The position numbers and the translations under genes were made by a program. Shown piece after piece: positions 8,417 through 16,450 of a stretch of DNA of 64,000 bases; within the stretch, counting starts at the first letter, position 1; each line of letters begins with the position of its first letter. The notes below the pieces were generated by a model. It did not search any database. It was not told where the DNA came from and saw only the letters and a list, made by a program, of their open reading frames with translations. This DNA is from SXRF01 sp039808985 (GTDB lineage: Bacteria > Pseudomonadota > Alphaproteobacteria > Rickettsiales > SXRF01): NCBI GenBank assembly GCA_039808985.1, contig JBDHUC010000007.1:1-64000 (forward strand), read 5' to 3'.

Positions 8417-8523
8417 GTACACAGCAATAAATCCACATGAAATATTAAGGATAAACAATATCTAAAACCATTTTCTTATAACATATGTTTTGCTAGGTTC
8501 TGCCTACATTCAAAAAGATAACT
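8417..8523. repeat. Partial copies of the 3016-3218 palindromic element
   Basis: Positions 8496-8523 match 3016-3043 at 26 of 28 bases in the same orientation. Positions 8417-8439 match 3081-3100 at all 20 bases, with a three-base insertion. The two pieces are in a different order than in the fuller copy. The first piece overlaps the stop codon and last codons of prfB. Confidence 0.65.
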
Positions 8524-9629
8524 CCCCCTTCCCCTTAACCCTGTCGGCCAGCGCGGCGCTTATGAACGCATCGAGATCGCCATCTAAAACACCCTGGCTG
8601 TTACTGGTTTCATGGTCAGTTCGCAGGTCTTTCACCAGTTGATAAGGATGCAGTACATATGAACGAATCTGGTGTCCCCAGGCGTTATCAGTTTTCTGGG
8701 CGTTAAGCACATCGGCTTTTTCTTCACGGATTCGCAGTTCGCGCTCGTAAAGCCGGGCTTTAAGCATCTGCATCGCCTCGGCACGGTTGGCATGCTGGCT
8801 GCGCGAGCTTTGCGACTTAACAACAATTCCGGTTGGCATATGGGTGAAACGCACCGCGCTTTCGGTCTTGTTTACATGCTGTCCACCGGCGCCGCCGGAG
8901 CGCATCGTGTCTACTTTAATATCCTTCTCATCAATTTTTATGTCGATCTTATCATCTATAACCGGATAAACCCAGACTCCGGCAAAGCTGGTGTGCCGCC
9001 TGGCATTAGAATCAAAAGGTGAAATGCGCACAAGACGGTGTACTCCGGATTCGGTCTTCGCCCAGCCATACGCATTATGCCCCATGATCTTTATGGTCGC
9101 GGATTTTATTCCTGCTTCTTCGCCACGGTTTTCGTCAATCAGCTCATATTTATAACCGCGCTTTGCCGCCCACCGCGTATACATACGCAGCAGCATTTCC
9201 GCCCAATCCTGTGATTCAGTTCCCCCGGCCCCTGAATTTATTTCAAGGAAACAATCATTGCTGTCGGCCTCGCCAGAAAGCAGGCTCTCTATTTCCAGCC
9301 TGTGCAATTCATCTGCTATTTTTTTCAGGGAGTTCTCAGCTTCTGCTAAAACAGCATCATCTTTTTCTGCTTCCGCCATTTCAGCAAGTTCAATATTTCC
9401 TTTGAATTCTGAGTCCAATCGCTCATAACCACTGATTAATGAGTCAATATAGTTACGCTCACGCAATAATTCCTGAGCTTTTTCCGGCTTATTCCATAGA
9501 TTTGGGTCTTCACAGAGCGAATTCAGCTCATCACGGCGGCGCAAAGCGTTATCCCAGTCAAAGATACCTCCTTAACAGTTCCTGTGACTGTTTGATTTGG
9601 CTGGATAATGTTTCAATTTCTGCTTTCAT
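8510..9629 (-). CDS. prfB: Peptide chain release factor 2, with programmed +1 frameshift
   Basis: RF2 ends translation at UGA and UAA. The gene is split into two frames. ATG at 9629 starts a 23-codon leader ending ...RRYL then TGA; the remaining 349 codons (DWDNALRRRDELN...) are in the +1 frame. The product would be 372 residues, normal for RF2. The stop-recognition tripeptide region, the GGQ motif (RSGGAGGQHVNKTESAVR) and the GGTESQDWAEML segment are all present. Expression is autoregulated: low RF2 favours shifting at the in-frame UGA. The C-terminal codons (SF then stop) lie within a copy of a dispersed repeat. A frame search alone would report only the downstream part. Confidence 0.97.
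9557..9572 (-). promoter_or_regulatory. prfB programmed frameshift site
   Basis: On the minus strand the sequence reads AGGAGGTATCTTTGAC. The internal Shine-Dalgarno (AGGAGG, 9567-9572) sits three bases before the CTT-TGA slip site (TGA at 9558-9560), followed by C. This is the classic arrangement for autoregulated RF2 synthesis. Confidence 0.96.
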
Positions 9630-9719
9630 GATGCTGCGTAAAGAATAGCATTATTAATGATTTGTCAATAATTTAGAGTGTACAATGGAGAATGCCATAT
9701 AATTAATACTAAAATCCAC

Positions 9720-12203
9720 ATGATAAAAGCTAAAAGAAATATAGAAAAACAGGGTTTTTCTCTTGTTCAGGTCAGCATAATAATAGCTGTTGCGGGTATT
9801 ATCCTGTCCTCGGTCATTCCTGGAGGTGAATCAAACAGCGATATTGAAAAAAACCGCATTACACGCGAAAAGATGGAAAAAATAGAGCTGGCGACGCAGG
9901 GATTTATGGCCGCAAAGTTAAGGCGCCCCTGCCCGGCAGACGGTACCCTGGCAAATACTAACATAAATTTTGGCAAGGAAGATACAAATTATGGGAGCTG
10001 TTCCAGTGCTAATTTTTTTACACAGTCAACTCCTGTAACTAAAACTGGCGCTACTACAACAGCATCATCTGCAGTAGCAACAACATTAAACAACACTACA
10101 GGCCTTGCTATAGGAATGCTGGTAACTGGCACCAATATTGCCGCAAACACCCATATATTGAGTGTTGATAGCGCCACGCAGATTACATTTGATAAATACG
10201 CCGCCGGAGCCAGCGGAACATTAACATTTACTACAGTGGCGGCTGGTGTTGTACCAACTAAAACGCTTGGCCTTCCTGATGATTATATGCTGGATGGATA
10301 TGGCAGGCGCATAGGATATATGGTTGATATTCGCGCAACTGATAAAACAACCTGCCGTAACATGCAGGCAAAAAAAACGTCGGGTGCAATTCAAATAATG
10401 GATTCATGGGCGAATATAGGTTCATATAACACCGACAATGTAATGTGGGCGCTAATATCCTATGGAAAAAATGGGCATGGTGCCTTTCCGACTCAGGGCT
10501 CAAGCCTGGCCAACAGGTTCGATAGTGGCGCTACTAACAAAGATGAGCGTACCAATGCATTTATAGATGTTACTACCACTGATTTTACAACGGCATATAC
10601 CCCGTATTTAGTAAGGCATGAACCCAACCTTACTTCAGGAAACAACTATTTTGATGACACAATATGGACGCAGGAATCCACCAAAAACACCTGTTGCACA
10701 GGAAAGATGTGCAATATAGGCACAAGGATTGATGGCTCAGCTTCAGAAAATTTTGGCTGGTCTGTTACCAGCGGAGATATAAATGGTGATGGCATCCCCG
10801 ATATAATAGCTTCAAAGTCCGGGGGAACTAAAATCAGGGTTATATTTGGTAAGGCAACAGGCTGGACACCAACTTCAGCCATATCTCTGGCAACAGCCAA
10901 CAGTTCAAGATTTTTTACTATAACCAATGATTCTGCGCATCCTAATTTTGCAGGAAGCATTGCGGTTGGCGATATTAATGGGGATGGTTATGACGATATT
11001 GTGATAGGTTATGGCGATGGAAGCGGTAGCTATATAAAAATATTCTATGGCAGCGCATCTCCAGTTGATACAAATACCAGTTCACTCACTGACATTATAA
11101 CTTTTCCATCAACCACAACCAGTGGAGCGCCATCCATATCCCTTGGAAAATTCGCGCATACAGCAAGCAAAGATATTCTGGCTCTTATAAAGACGGCTTC
11201 CGGCACAGGAAGTTCAACCGCATATGTTATTTATGGCGCGGCATCTTACGGTTCAAAAACGGCTGATACTACAAACTGGCTATTGGCGGCCAGTACCGGT
11301 TTTAAAATCAACACCACCTCACCAGGAAGGCTGGAAGCAATATCGGCAGCAGGGGCTGGTGATGTTAATAATGACAGCTATGACGAAATTATATTCAGCA
11401 ATTATACTAATAATATAATGTATGTTTTATTTGGCGAGTCGGCAGCAAACTGGGATACTGATAAAACTACAGCAGCAACCGGGGCAACTCCGGATATTGT
11501 GAATATTGACACGCGGGTTAGCGCCGGTGTTACAGAAGCTGTTAAATTCACTAATGGTTCCAGCAATATTGGTCGATATACTATTGCTGTAGCAGATATG
11601 AATAACGATGGCTACAATGACATTATATTCAACAACGGTAATTATTTTTATATTTATTATGGCAAAACTGCAGCAAGCTGGACATCACCAGACCTTTCAA
11701 CAGCAGCAAATTATAATGGCACCAATGGTTTCAGGGTTGATTTAGTCAGTAATATACCAGCCTGGGTAACTTCTCCCATGACCAGCGCCATTGTAAGCGA
11801 TGTAAATGGCGATGGGAAAAAAGACATTATATCAATTGATTCAAACGGAGGGCCAAACAGCCTGGCAAATTCCGGGGCAAGCTTCATAATATTGCAGCCA
11901 AGCGGTGGCTGGAGCAGCGCATGGACAAGTGGTACACTTACATTATTTGGCCAGGTATTTGACTCAGCAGGAACAGGCTTGCCATTAAACAATGATGTAA
12001 GCAAAGGTTTTAGGATAGATGGTGATGCTGCCAGCCAGAATGTAAATGTAGAAACAGTTGCTGACATCAATAATGATGGAAAAAATGATTTAATAATAGG
12101 TTCCGAACATGCATTCAGCGATGCAGGCAGTATTCATATATTATTTGGCCGCACATTAGTGCCATGGGATACATCAACCAATGTAAGCATATTAAATTAT
12201 TAG
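9720..12203 (+). CDS. Large FG-GAP repeat protein with prepilin-like N-terminus
   Basis: The ATG at 9720 gives 827 residues; a GTG at 9678 would add 14. The N-terminus EKQGFSLVQVSIIIAVAG looks like a type IV prepilin/pseudopilin: a basic leader, G|F cleavage site and hydrophobic helix, with Gln at the usual Glu+5. Residues about 95-165 are Thr-rich, with a segment resembling modules of phage tail and adhesin proteins (TTGLAIGMLVTGTNIAANTH). From about residue 340 there are at least six FG-GAP/Ca-binding units (for example GDINGDGIPDII, GDINGDGYDDIV, ADMNNDGYNDII, ADINNDGKNDLI), predicting an integrin-alpha-like beta-propeller. It stands alone between divergent prfB and convergent PBP1A, with no pilus genes nearby. 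Confidence 0.8.
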   Translation: MIKAKRNIEKQGFSLVQVSIIIAVAGIILSSVIPGGESNSDIEKNRITREKMEKIELATQGFMAAKLRRPCPADGTLANTNINFGKEDTNYGSCSSANFFTQSTPVTKTGATTTASSAVATTLNNTTGLAIGMLVTGTNIAANTHILSVDSATQITFDKYAAGASGTLTFTTVAAGVVPTKTLGLPDDYMLDGYGRRIGYMVDIRATDKTTCRNMQAKKTSGAIQIMDSWANIGSYNTDNVMWALISYGKNGHGAFPTQGSSLANRFDSGATNKDERTNAFIDVTTTDFTTAYTPYLVRHEPNLTSGNNYFDDTIWTQESTKNTCCTGKMCNIGTRIDGSASENFGWSVTSGDINGDGIPDIIASKSGGTKIRVIFGKATGWTPTSAISLATANSSRFFTITNDSAHPNFAGSIAVGDINGDGYDDIVIGYGDGSGSYIKIFYGSASPVDTNTSSLTDIITFPSTTTSGAPSISLGKFAHTASKDILALIKTASGTGSSTAYVIYGAASYGSKTADTTNWLLAASTGFKINTTSPGRLEAISAAGAGDVNNDSYDEIIFSNYTNNIMYVLFGESAANWDTDKTTAATGATPDIVNIDTRVSAGVTEAVKFTNGSSNIGRYTIAVADMNNDGYNDIIFNNGNYFYIYYGKTAASWTSPDLSTAANYNGTNGFRVDLVSNIPAWVTSPMTSAIVSDVNGDGKKDIISIDSNGGPNSLANSGASFIILQPSGGWSSAWTSGTLTLFGQVFDSAGTGLPLNNDVSKGFRIDGDAASQNVNVETVADINNDGKNDLIIGSEHAFSDAGSIHILFGRTLVPWDTSTNVSILNY

Positions 12204-12204
12204 C

Positions 12205-14826
12205 CTAATATAGTCCCCCTGTTCCAACCATAGGCGGTTCAGAGCGCTCATTTATAACAGGCTCTTCTTCACCGCCGACAATATGGGGCGGGTTAGGATT
12301 GGCATCATCGGGGTTTATTATAACATCAGATTCCGAGTGTGAATTCGATCTGGTTTTTCCTGGTACAAAAACGGGTTCACCGATAACAAAGGCTTCGTCT
12401 ATAATTTTCGCATCCGGCGGTTCAGTACCATCCAATGGCAATCCGGTGTGCAAATCAACCTTTACCAACTGGATTCCACGCGGAATTTTAAATGGCTTGT
12501 TAGGTACATCAGCAAGCGCATCTTTCATAAAAGAAATAAACGCTGGTAGCGCAACAGACGCGCCAGTTTCTCTTTTTCCAAGGGTTTTTGGTTTGTCATA
12601 GCCAATAAATACTCCTGCCACCAGATCAGGGGTAAAACCTACAAACCATGTGTCAAGGCTGTCATTAGTAGTTCCTGTTTTTCCTGCTACTGTTTTTCCG
12701 ATTTCGCGCGCGCGCGCAGCCGTTCCCCTTGTTGCGACCCCCTGTAACATCGAGGTTATCTGGTATATAATACGAGGGTCAGCAACCTGCTCACGCAAGT
12801 CAGCCAGTTCGGGAGGCATAATATTAGGCCCTATTATGGACAGGTCGGATACTTTACATTCGCTGCAAACCCTGTCATCACGGCGGTAAATTGTTTTTCC
12901 ATGCCGGTCGTCAATGCGTTCAATAAGCGATGGGGTAATTTTCTTGCCGCCGTTAGCTATCATCCCATAGGCATTGACTAGCCTCATTAATGTAGTTTCA
13001 GTCGCGCCAAGCACGATTGAAAAATTTGGCGCAGGGTCATCATAAATCCCAAACCTCTTGCCAATTTCAAGAACATTATCAAGTCCCATTGCCTGCGCAA
13101 TACGCACTGTCATTGTATTACGCGATTTCTCAAGGCCAACCCGCATGGTAGTAGGCCCAAGGTAATCGCCATGATAATTAGATGGTTTCCATGCTGACAT
13201 GCCTGCGCCTTGCGACATTTCAACCGGGGCATCTAAAAATACATCTGACGGAGTAAAGCCATTTTCAAGCCCAGCCATATATACAAATGGCTTAAATGAC
13301 GAGCCGGGCTGGCGCTTAGCCTGGGTAGCGCGGTTAAATTCTGTTCCACCGTAAGTATATCCACCGGACATGGCCAGAACCCTGCCAGTATGTGGATCAA
13401 GCACTACCATAGCCCCATTAACTTCCGGGACCTGCCCCAGGCTCCATATTTTTTTCTGCTCATTCGAGTCGGCTGTTTTTTTATTATCAGATTTTTTCTT
13501 GCTGTTAGCGGATTTCTTCGGCTCTGTTATTTTTTCTTCTTCAGGGGTTAGTGGAGATAATATAACTACATCACCCACTTTAAGCACATCTGACGGACTT
13601 CTGACTTCCGGCCCGATTTTGCCATCAGCAATCACCCGGCGCGTCCATTTCATTAAAGAAAAAGGTATAATCCCAGATTTATCTTCGTCAAAAGCAACCT
13701 GTACTTTACTATCATCAATAGCCGATACCACAGCCAGTTTCTGCCCATCAAGAAGATGGTAGGCGTTTTCTTTTAAAAGAACCGCCAGATTATTCTTCCA
13801 TTCCTTCATGTTTGCAATATGCGTTACCGGGCCTCGATACCCTCTGCGGCGGTCATATTCGATTAAAGCTTTTTGCAAGGCATTATCGGCTTCCTTCTGT
13901 AAATCTGGATTAACTGTAGTTTTCACCACAAGGCCACCACCATAAAGAACATCGGAACCATACATATCTGATAAAGTACGCCGTACTTCCTCAGCAAAAA
14001 AATCAGCGCGCGCCGTATCTGTTACATCGCGGTTTCTCAGGTTTATTGGTGTATCCTGGGCTATTTTTGCCTCCGCCGCAGTGATATAACCGTCTTCATT
14101 CATGCGGTCTATAACCCAGTCGCGCCGCCTCTTTGCAGCGTCATAATTTTTTTTCGGGTTATAGTCAGCAGGGGCTTTAGGCTCAGATGCTAAAAGCGCC
14201 ACTTCTTCAACCGTAAGCTCATCCAGTGATTTATTAAAATAATTCTGGGCTGCGGCTGCAACCCCGTACGAGCCCATGCCAAGGTAAATCTCGTTAAGAT
14301 ACAGTTCCAGGATTTTATCCTTGCTGTAAACCCGGCTGATGCGCATTGCAAGTATCGCCTCTTTTATTTTGCGCTCGATAGACTTTTCATTGGTCAACAA
14401 AAAATTCTTAACAACCTGCTGGGTAATGGTAGAGCCGCCAACCAGCGACTTTCCCTGGCCATAATTTTTTATATTGTTAAATACCGCGCGTCCTAAACCA
14501 GTAAAATCTATACCTGTGTGGCTATAAAAATTTTTATCCTCAGCCGAAAGGAAAGCATGTATTACAGATTTAGGGATAGCAGAAAGCGGTACAAACACAC
14601 GTTTTTCCGTTGAATATTCAGCAAGCAGCTTTCCATTTGCTGCGTACAGGCGCGTTAAAGTTGCCGGGTCATATTTTTCGAGCTGGCTGTAGTCCGGCAG
14701 ATCCTTGTCGTAATAAGTGAACATTATTGCGCCTATTACCAGGCCAACAATAGACAAGGTAAATCCTATGGAAAAAAACCAACCCAAAAGGGCGATAAGC
14801 CCGCGCGAGAATCTACTCTTTAACAT
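12205..14826 (-). CDS. mrcA: Penicillin-binding protein 1A (bifunctional)
   Basis: This 873-residue class A PBP polymerises and cross-links peptidoglycan at the inner membrane. It has one N-terminal membrane helix (about residues 12-35), then a GT51 glycosyltransferase domain with AEDKNFYSHTGID and GGSTITQQVVKNFLL. An OB-like insert with a Lys-rich stretch (about residues 435-460) follows, then the transpeptidase domain with SxxK (PGSSFKPF), SxN (KSRNTM) and KTG (GKTGTTND). The C-terminal tail is Pro/Glu-rich. The amidase gene directly upstream on the same strand ends where this begins, so the two are probably co-transcribed. Confidence 0.97.
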   Translation of the reverse strand: MLKSRFSRGLIALLGWFFSIGFTLSIVGLVIGAIMFTYYDKDLPDYSQLEKYDPATLTRLYAANGKLLAEYSTEKRVFVPLSAIPKSVIHAFLSAEDKNFYSHTGIDFTGLGRAVFNNIKNYGQGKSLVGGSTITQQVVKNFLLTNEKSIERKIKEAILAMRISRVYSKDKILELYLNEIYLGMGSYGVAAAAQNYFNKSLDELTVEEVALLASEPKAPADYNPKKNYDAAKRRRDWVIDRMNEDGYITAAEAKIAQDTPINLRNRDVTDTARADFFAEEVRRTLSDMYGSDVLYGGGLVVKTTVNPDLQKEADNALQKALIEYDRRRGYRGPVTHIANMKEWKNNLAVLLKENAYHLLDGQKLAVVSAIDDSKVQVAFDEDKSGIIPFSLMKWTRRVIADGKIGPEVRSPSDVLKVGDVVILSPLTPEEEKITEPKKSANSKKKSDNKKTADSNEQKKIWSLGQVPEVNGAMVVLDPHTGRVLAMSGGYTYGGTEFNRATQAKRQPGSSFKPFVYMAGLENGFTPSDVFLDAPVEMSQGAGMSAWKPSNYHGDYLGPTTMRVGLEKSRNTMTVRIAQAMGLDNVLEIGKRFGIYDDPAPNFSIVLGATETTLMRLVNAYGMIANGGKKITPSLIERIDDRHGKTIYRRDDRVCSECKVSDLSIIGPNIMPPELADLREQVADPRIIYQITSMLQGVATRGTAARAREIGKTVAGKTGTTNDSLDTWFVGFTPDLVAGVFIGYDKPKTLGKRETGASVALPAFISFMKDALADVPNKPFKIPRGIQLVKVDLHTGLPLDGTEPPDAKIIDEAFVIGEPVFVPGKTRSNSHSESDVIINPDDANPNPPHIVGGEEEPVINERSEPPMVGTGGLY

Positions 14827-15969
14827 TTAGTTCATACCTGATGCTGACTTCTTACGAAAATATGATTCTATCCCAACCGTAATACCATCTATAACTTTAT
14901 CACGATAGGATTTTGATTTTAGCATTTTTTCTTCCTGAGGATGCGATAAAAATCCAATTTCTATAAGCACGGATGGTATATCAGGCGCTTTAAGCACAGC
15001 AAATCCCGCAAAGCGATGGGAGTTTGGGAGCATACGAACCCTGTCACTTAAACTTATAACCAGAAGGTCTGCAAATGTAGCCGAGTTATTTTTGGTTTCG
15101 CGCTGGGCAAGGGAAATAAGTATGTCAGCAACATCAGGCCTTTCATCGGACAAGTCCATACCTCCAATAATATCCGACTTATTTTCCCTGGCAGCAAGGG
15201 CTTCAGCCTCTTTGTCCGAGGCCTTTTCTGATACTGTATAAACAGAAAGCCCCCTGGCAGCATCCTCTTCCGAAGAGTCAGCATGCAACGATATAAACAA
15301 ACTTGCCCCTGCCTTGCGCGCTATATCCACCCTTTTGCGCAGCATAATGAAATTATCATCGGAACGGGTCAGTAATACGCGGTATTTTTTAATCCCCATC
15401 AATTTACTTGCAAGCGCCCTCGCATACCATAAAACCACATCCTTTTCATGGGAACCATCATCGCCAATAGTCCCGGGGTCAACACCACCATGCCCTGCAT
15501 CTATTACTATAAGCGGAGGCGAATCAGATTTGTGAATCTTATATATTTTAGATTTTTTATTTTTTTTACTGCCCTTACTGCTGTTTTTTTCTGAGATTTC
15601 GATCTGCAATTCTTTATTTATAATTTTTACAGATTCAATTCGCACTTCCTTAGTTAAATCAAATACAAAGCGTGATGTCTTGGGGTCGAACTGAGCAAAC
15701 CTCGCTGATTTAATAAGCTTACCTTTATAATCTTCGCCCAAAGATACGGTTTGTTTGCCACGCAATGCCGACACATCTATAACCAGCCTGTCAGGGTTCT
15801 CAACTGTAAAAACCTTGCGCTTAGTCAAATCGGGAACATTTATAATAATCAATTCATTATCATTTTTTTGCTGAAATTGCACAATTTCGCCAGCAAAAGC
15901 ATTAATTGAGAATCCGGTAAGGATAATACAATTTATAATAAAGGTGAGAAAATATTTTTTTTTATACAT
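14827..15969 (-). CDS. N-acetylmuramoyl-L-alanine amidase (AMIN + Amidase_3)
   Basis: It cleaves the bond between MurNAc and the stem peptide, an AmiC-like role in cell separation. ATG 15969 is chosen because it starts a signal peptide ending in INAFA; the frame extends 29 residues further without need. An AMIN domain (about residues 30-125) comes first, then a Lys/Ser linker, then the zinc amidase domain with VIDAGHGGVDPG (ligand His), the Glu in SHEKDVVLW, SLHADS (ligand His) and VLIEIGFLSH (catalytic Glu). It sits directly upstream of PBP1A, a frequent pairing in Alphaproteobacteria. Confidence 0.94.
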   Translation of the reverse strand: MYKKKYFLTFIINCIILTGFSINAFAGEIVQFQQKNDNELIIINVPDLTKRKVFTVENPDRLVIDVSALRGKQTVSLGEDYKGKLIKSARFAQFDPKTSRFVFDLTKEVRIESVKIINKELQIEISEKNSSKGSKKNKKSKIYKIHKSDSPPLIVIDAGHGGVDPGTIGDDGSHEKDVVLWYARALASKLMGIKKYRVLLTRSDDNFIMLRKRVDIARKAGASLFISLHADSSEEDAARGLSVYTVSEKASDKEAEALAARENKSDIIGGMDLSDERPDVADILISLAQRETKNNSATFADLLVISLSDRVRMLPNSHRFAGFAVLKAPDIPSVLIEIGFLSHPQEEKMLKSKSYRDKVIDGITVGIESYFRKKSASGMN

Positions 15970-16450
15970 CTTAATTAAATTGGAATAATTATGTTTTTTG
16001 CTGTTTGTATTGTAAATAATCATATTTTTGAACAAAAAAATCGCATCTTTATACAATTATTATTTCATAAGTTCATTGTATATTTTCTTTTTTCCCTTTA
16101 TAGTGGTCATGTTTGTTGTTGGATGGATTATTTCAGCCCGACATTAGACACGGAATATACGGTAATTAGCATTTATCCCGCACAGGCTTCAGAAAATGTA
16201 AGAAAGCATGCGGACATGAAGAGAATGGTGATTACCTGCAGATATTAGTAAAGAATATTAGTAATTTTTATATAACCTCGACCTCATGGTTGGTATGTCA
16301 TTGTATTTGTACGGATTTGTTATTTTGCACTATTTCATCGCCGCTTACGTAGCAGACGACCCGTCTGCCGTGCGTGCTTTGTCATTTTCCAGACTACCCT
16401 ACTAAGCTTGATAATACCAGTCATGGGGCTATTACAAGGAGTCCCACATA
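15970..16450 (+). other. Long intergenic region and rne leader
   Basis: About 480 bases lie between the divergent amidase and rne genes. There is no convincing gene here. A GC-rich hairpin GCAGACG-ACC-CGTCTGC (16352-16368) lies about 80 bases before the rne start, and a strong AAGGAG site precedes the rne ATG. RNase E genes of other bacteria are autoregulated through long structured leaders; this region is a candidate for such control, by inference only. Confidence 0.45.

Noticed and set aside
9711..9726. Possible fragment of the 3016-3218 repeat (AAATCCACATGA) at the start of the FG-GAP gene
   Set aside because: Only 12 matching bases, with no flanking similarity; may be chance.
16341..16370. 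Possible third copy of the 38803/59743 repeat in the rne leader (CGCCGC...TAGCAGACGA)
   Set aside because: Only a short gapped similarity to one end of the core; the rest does not align.
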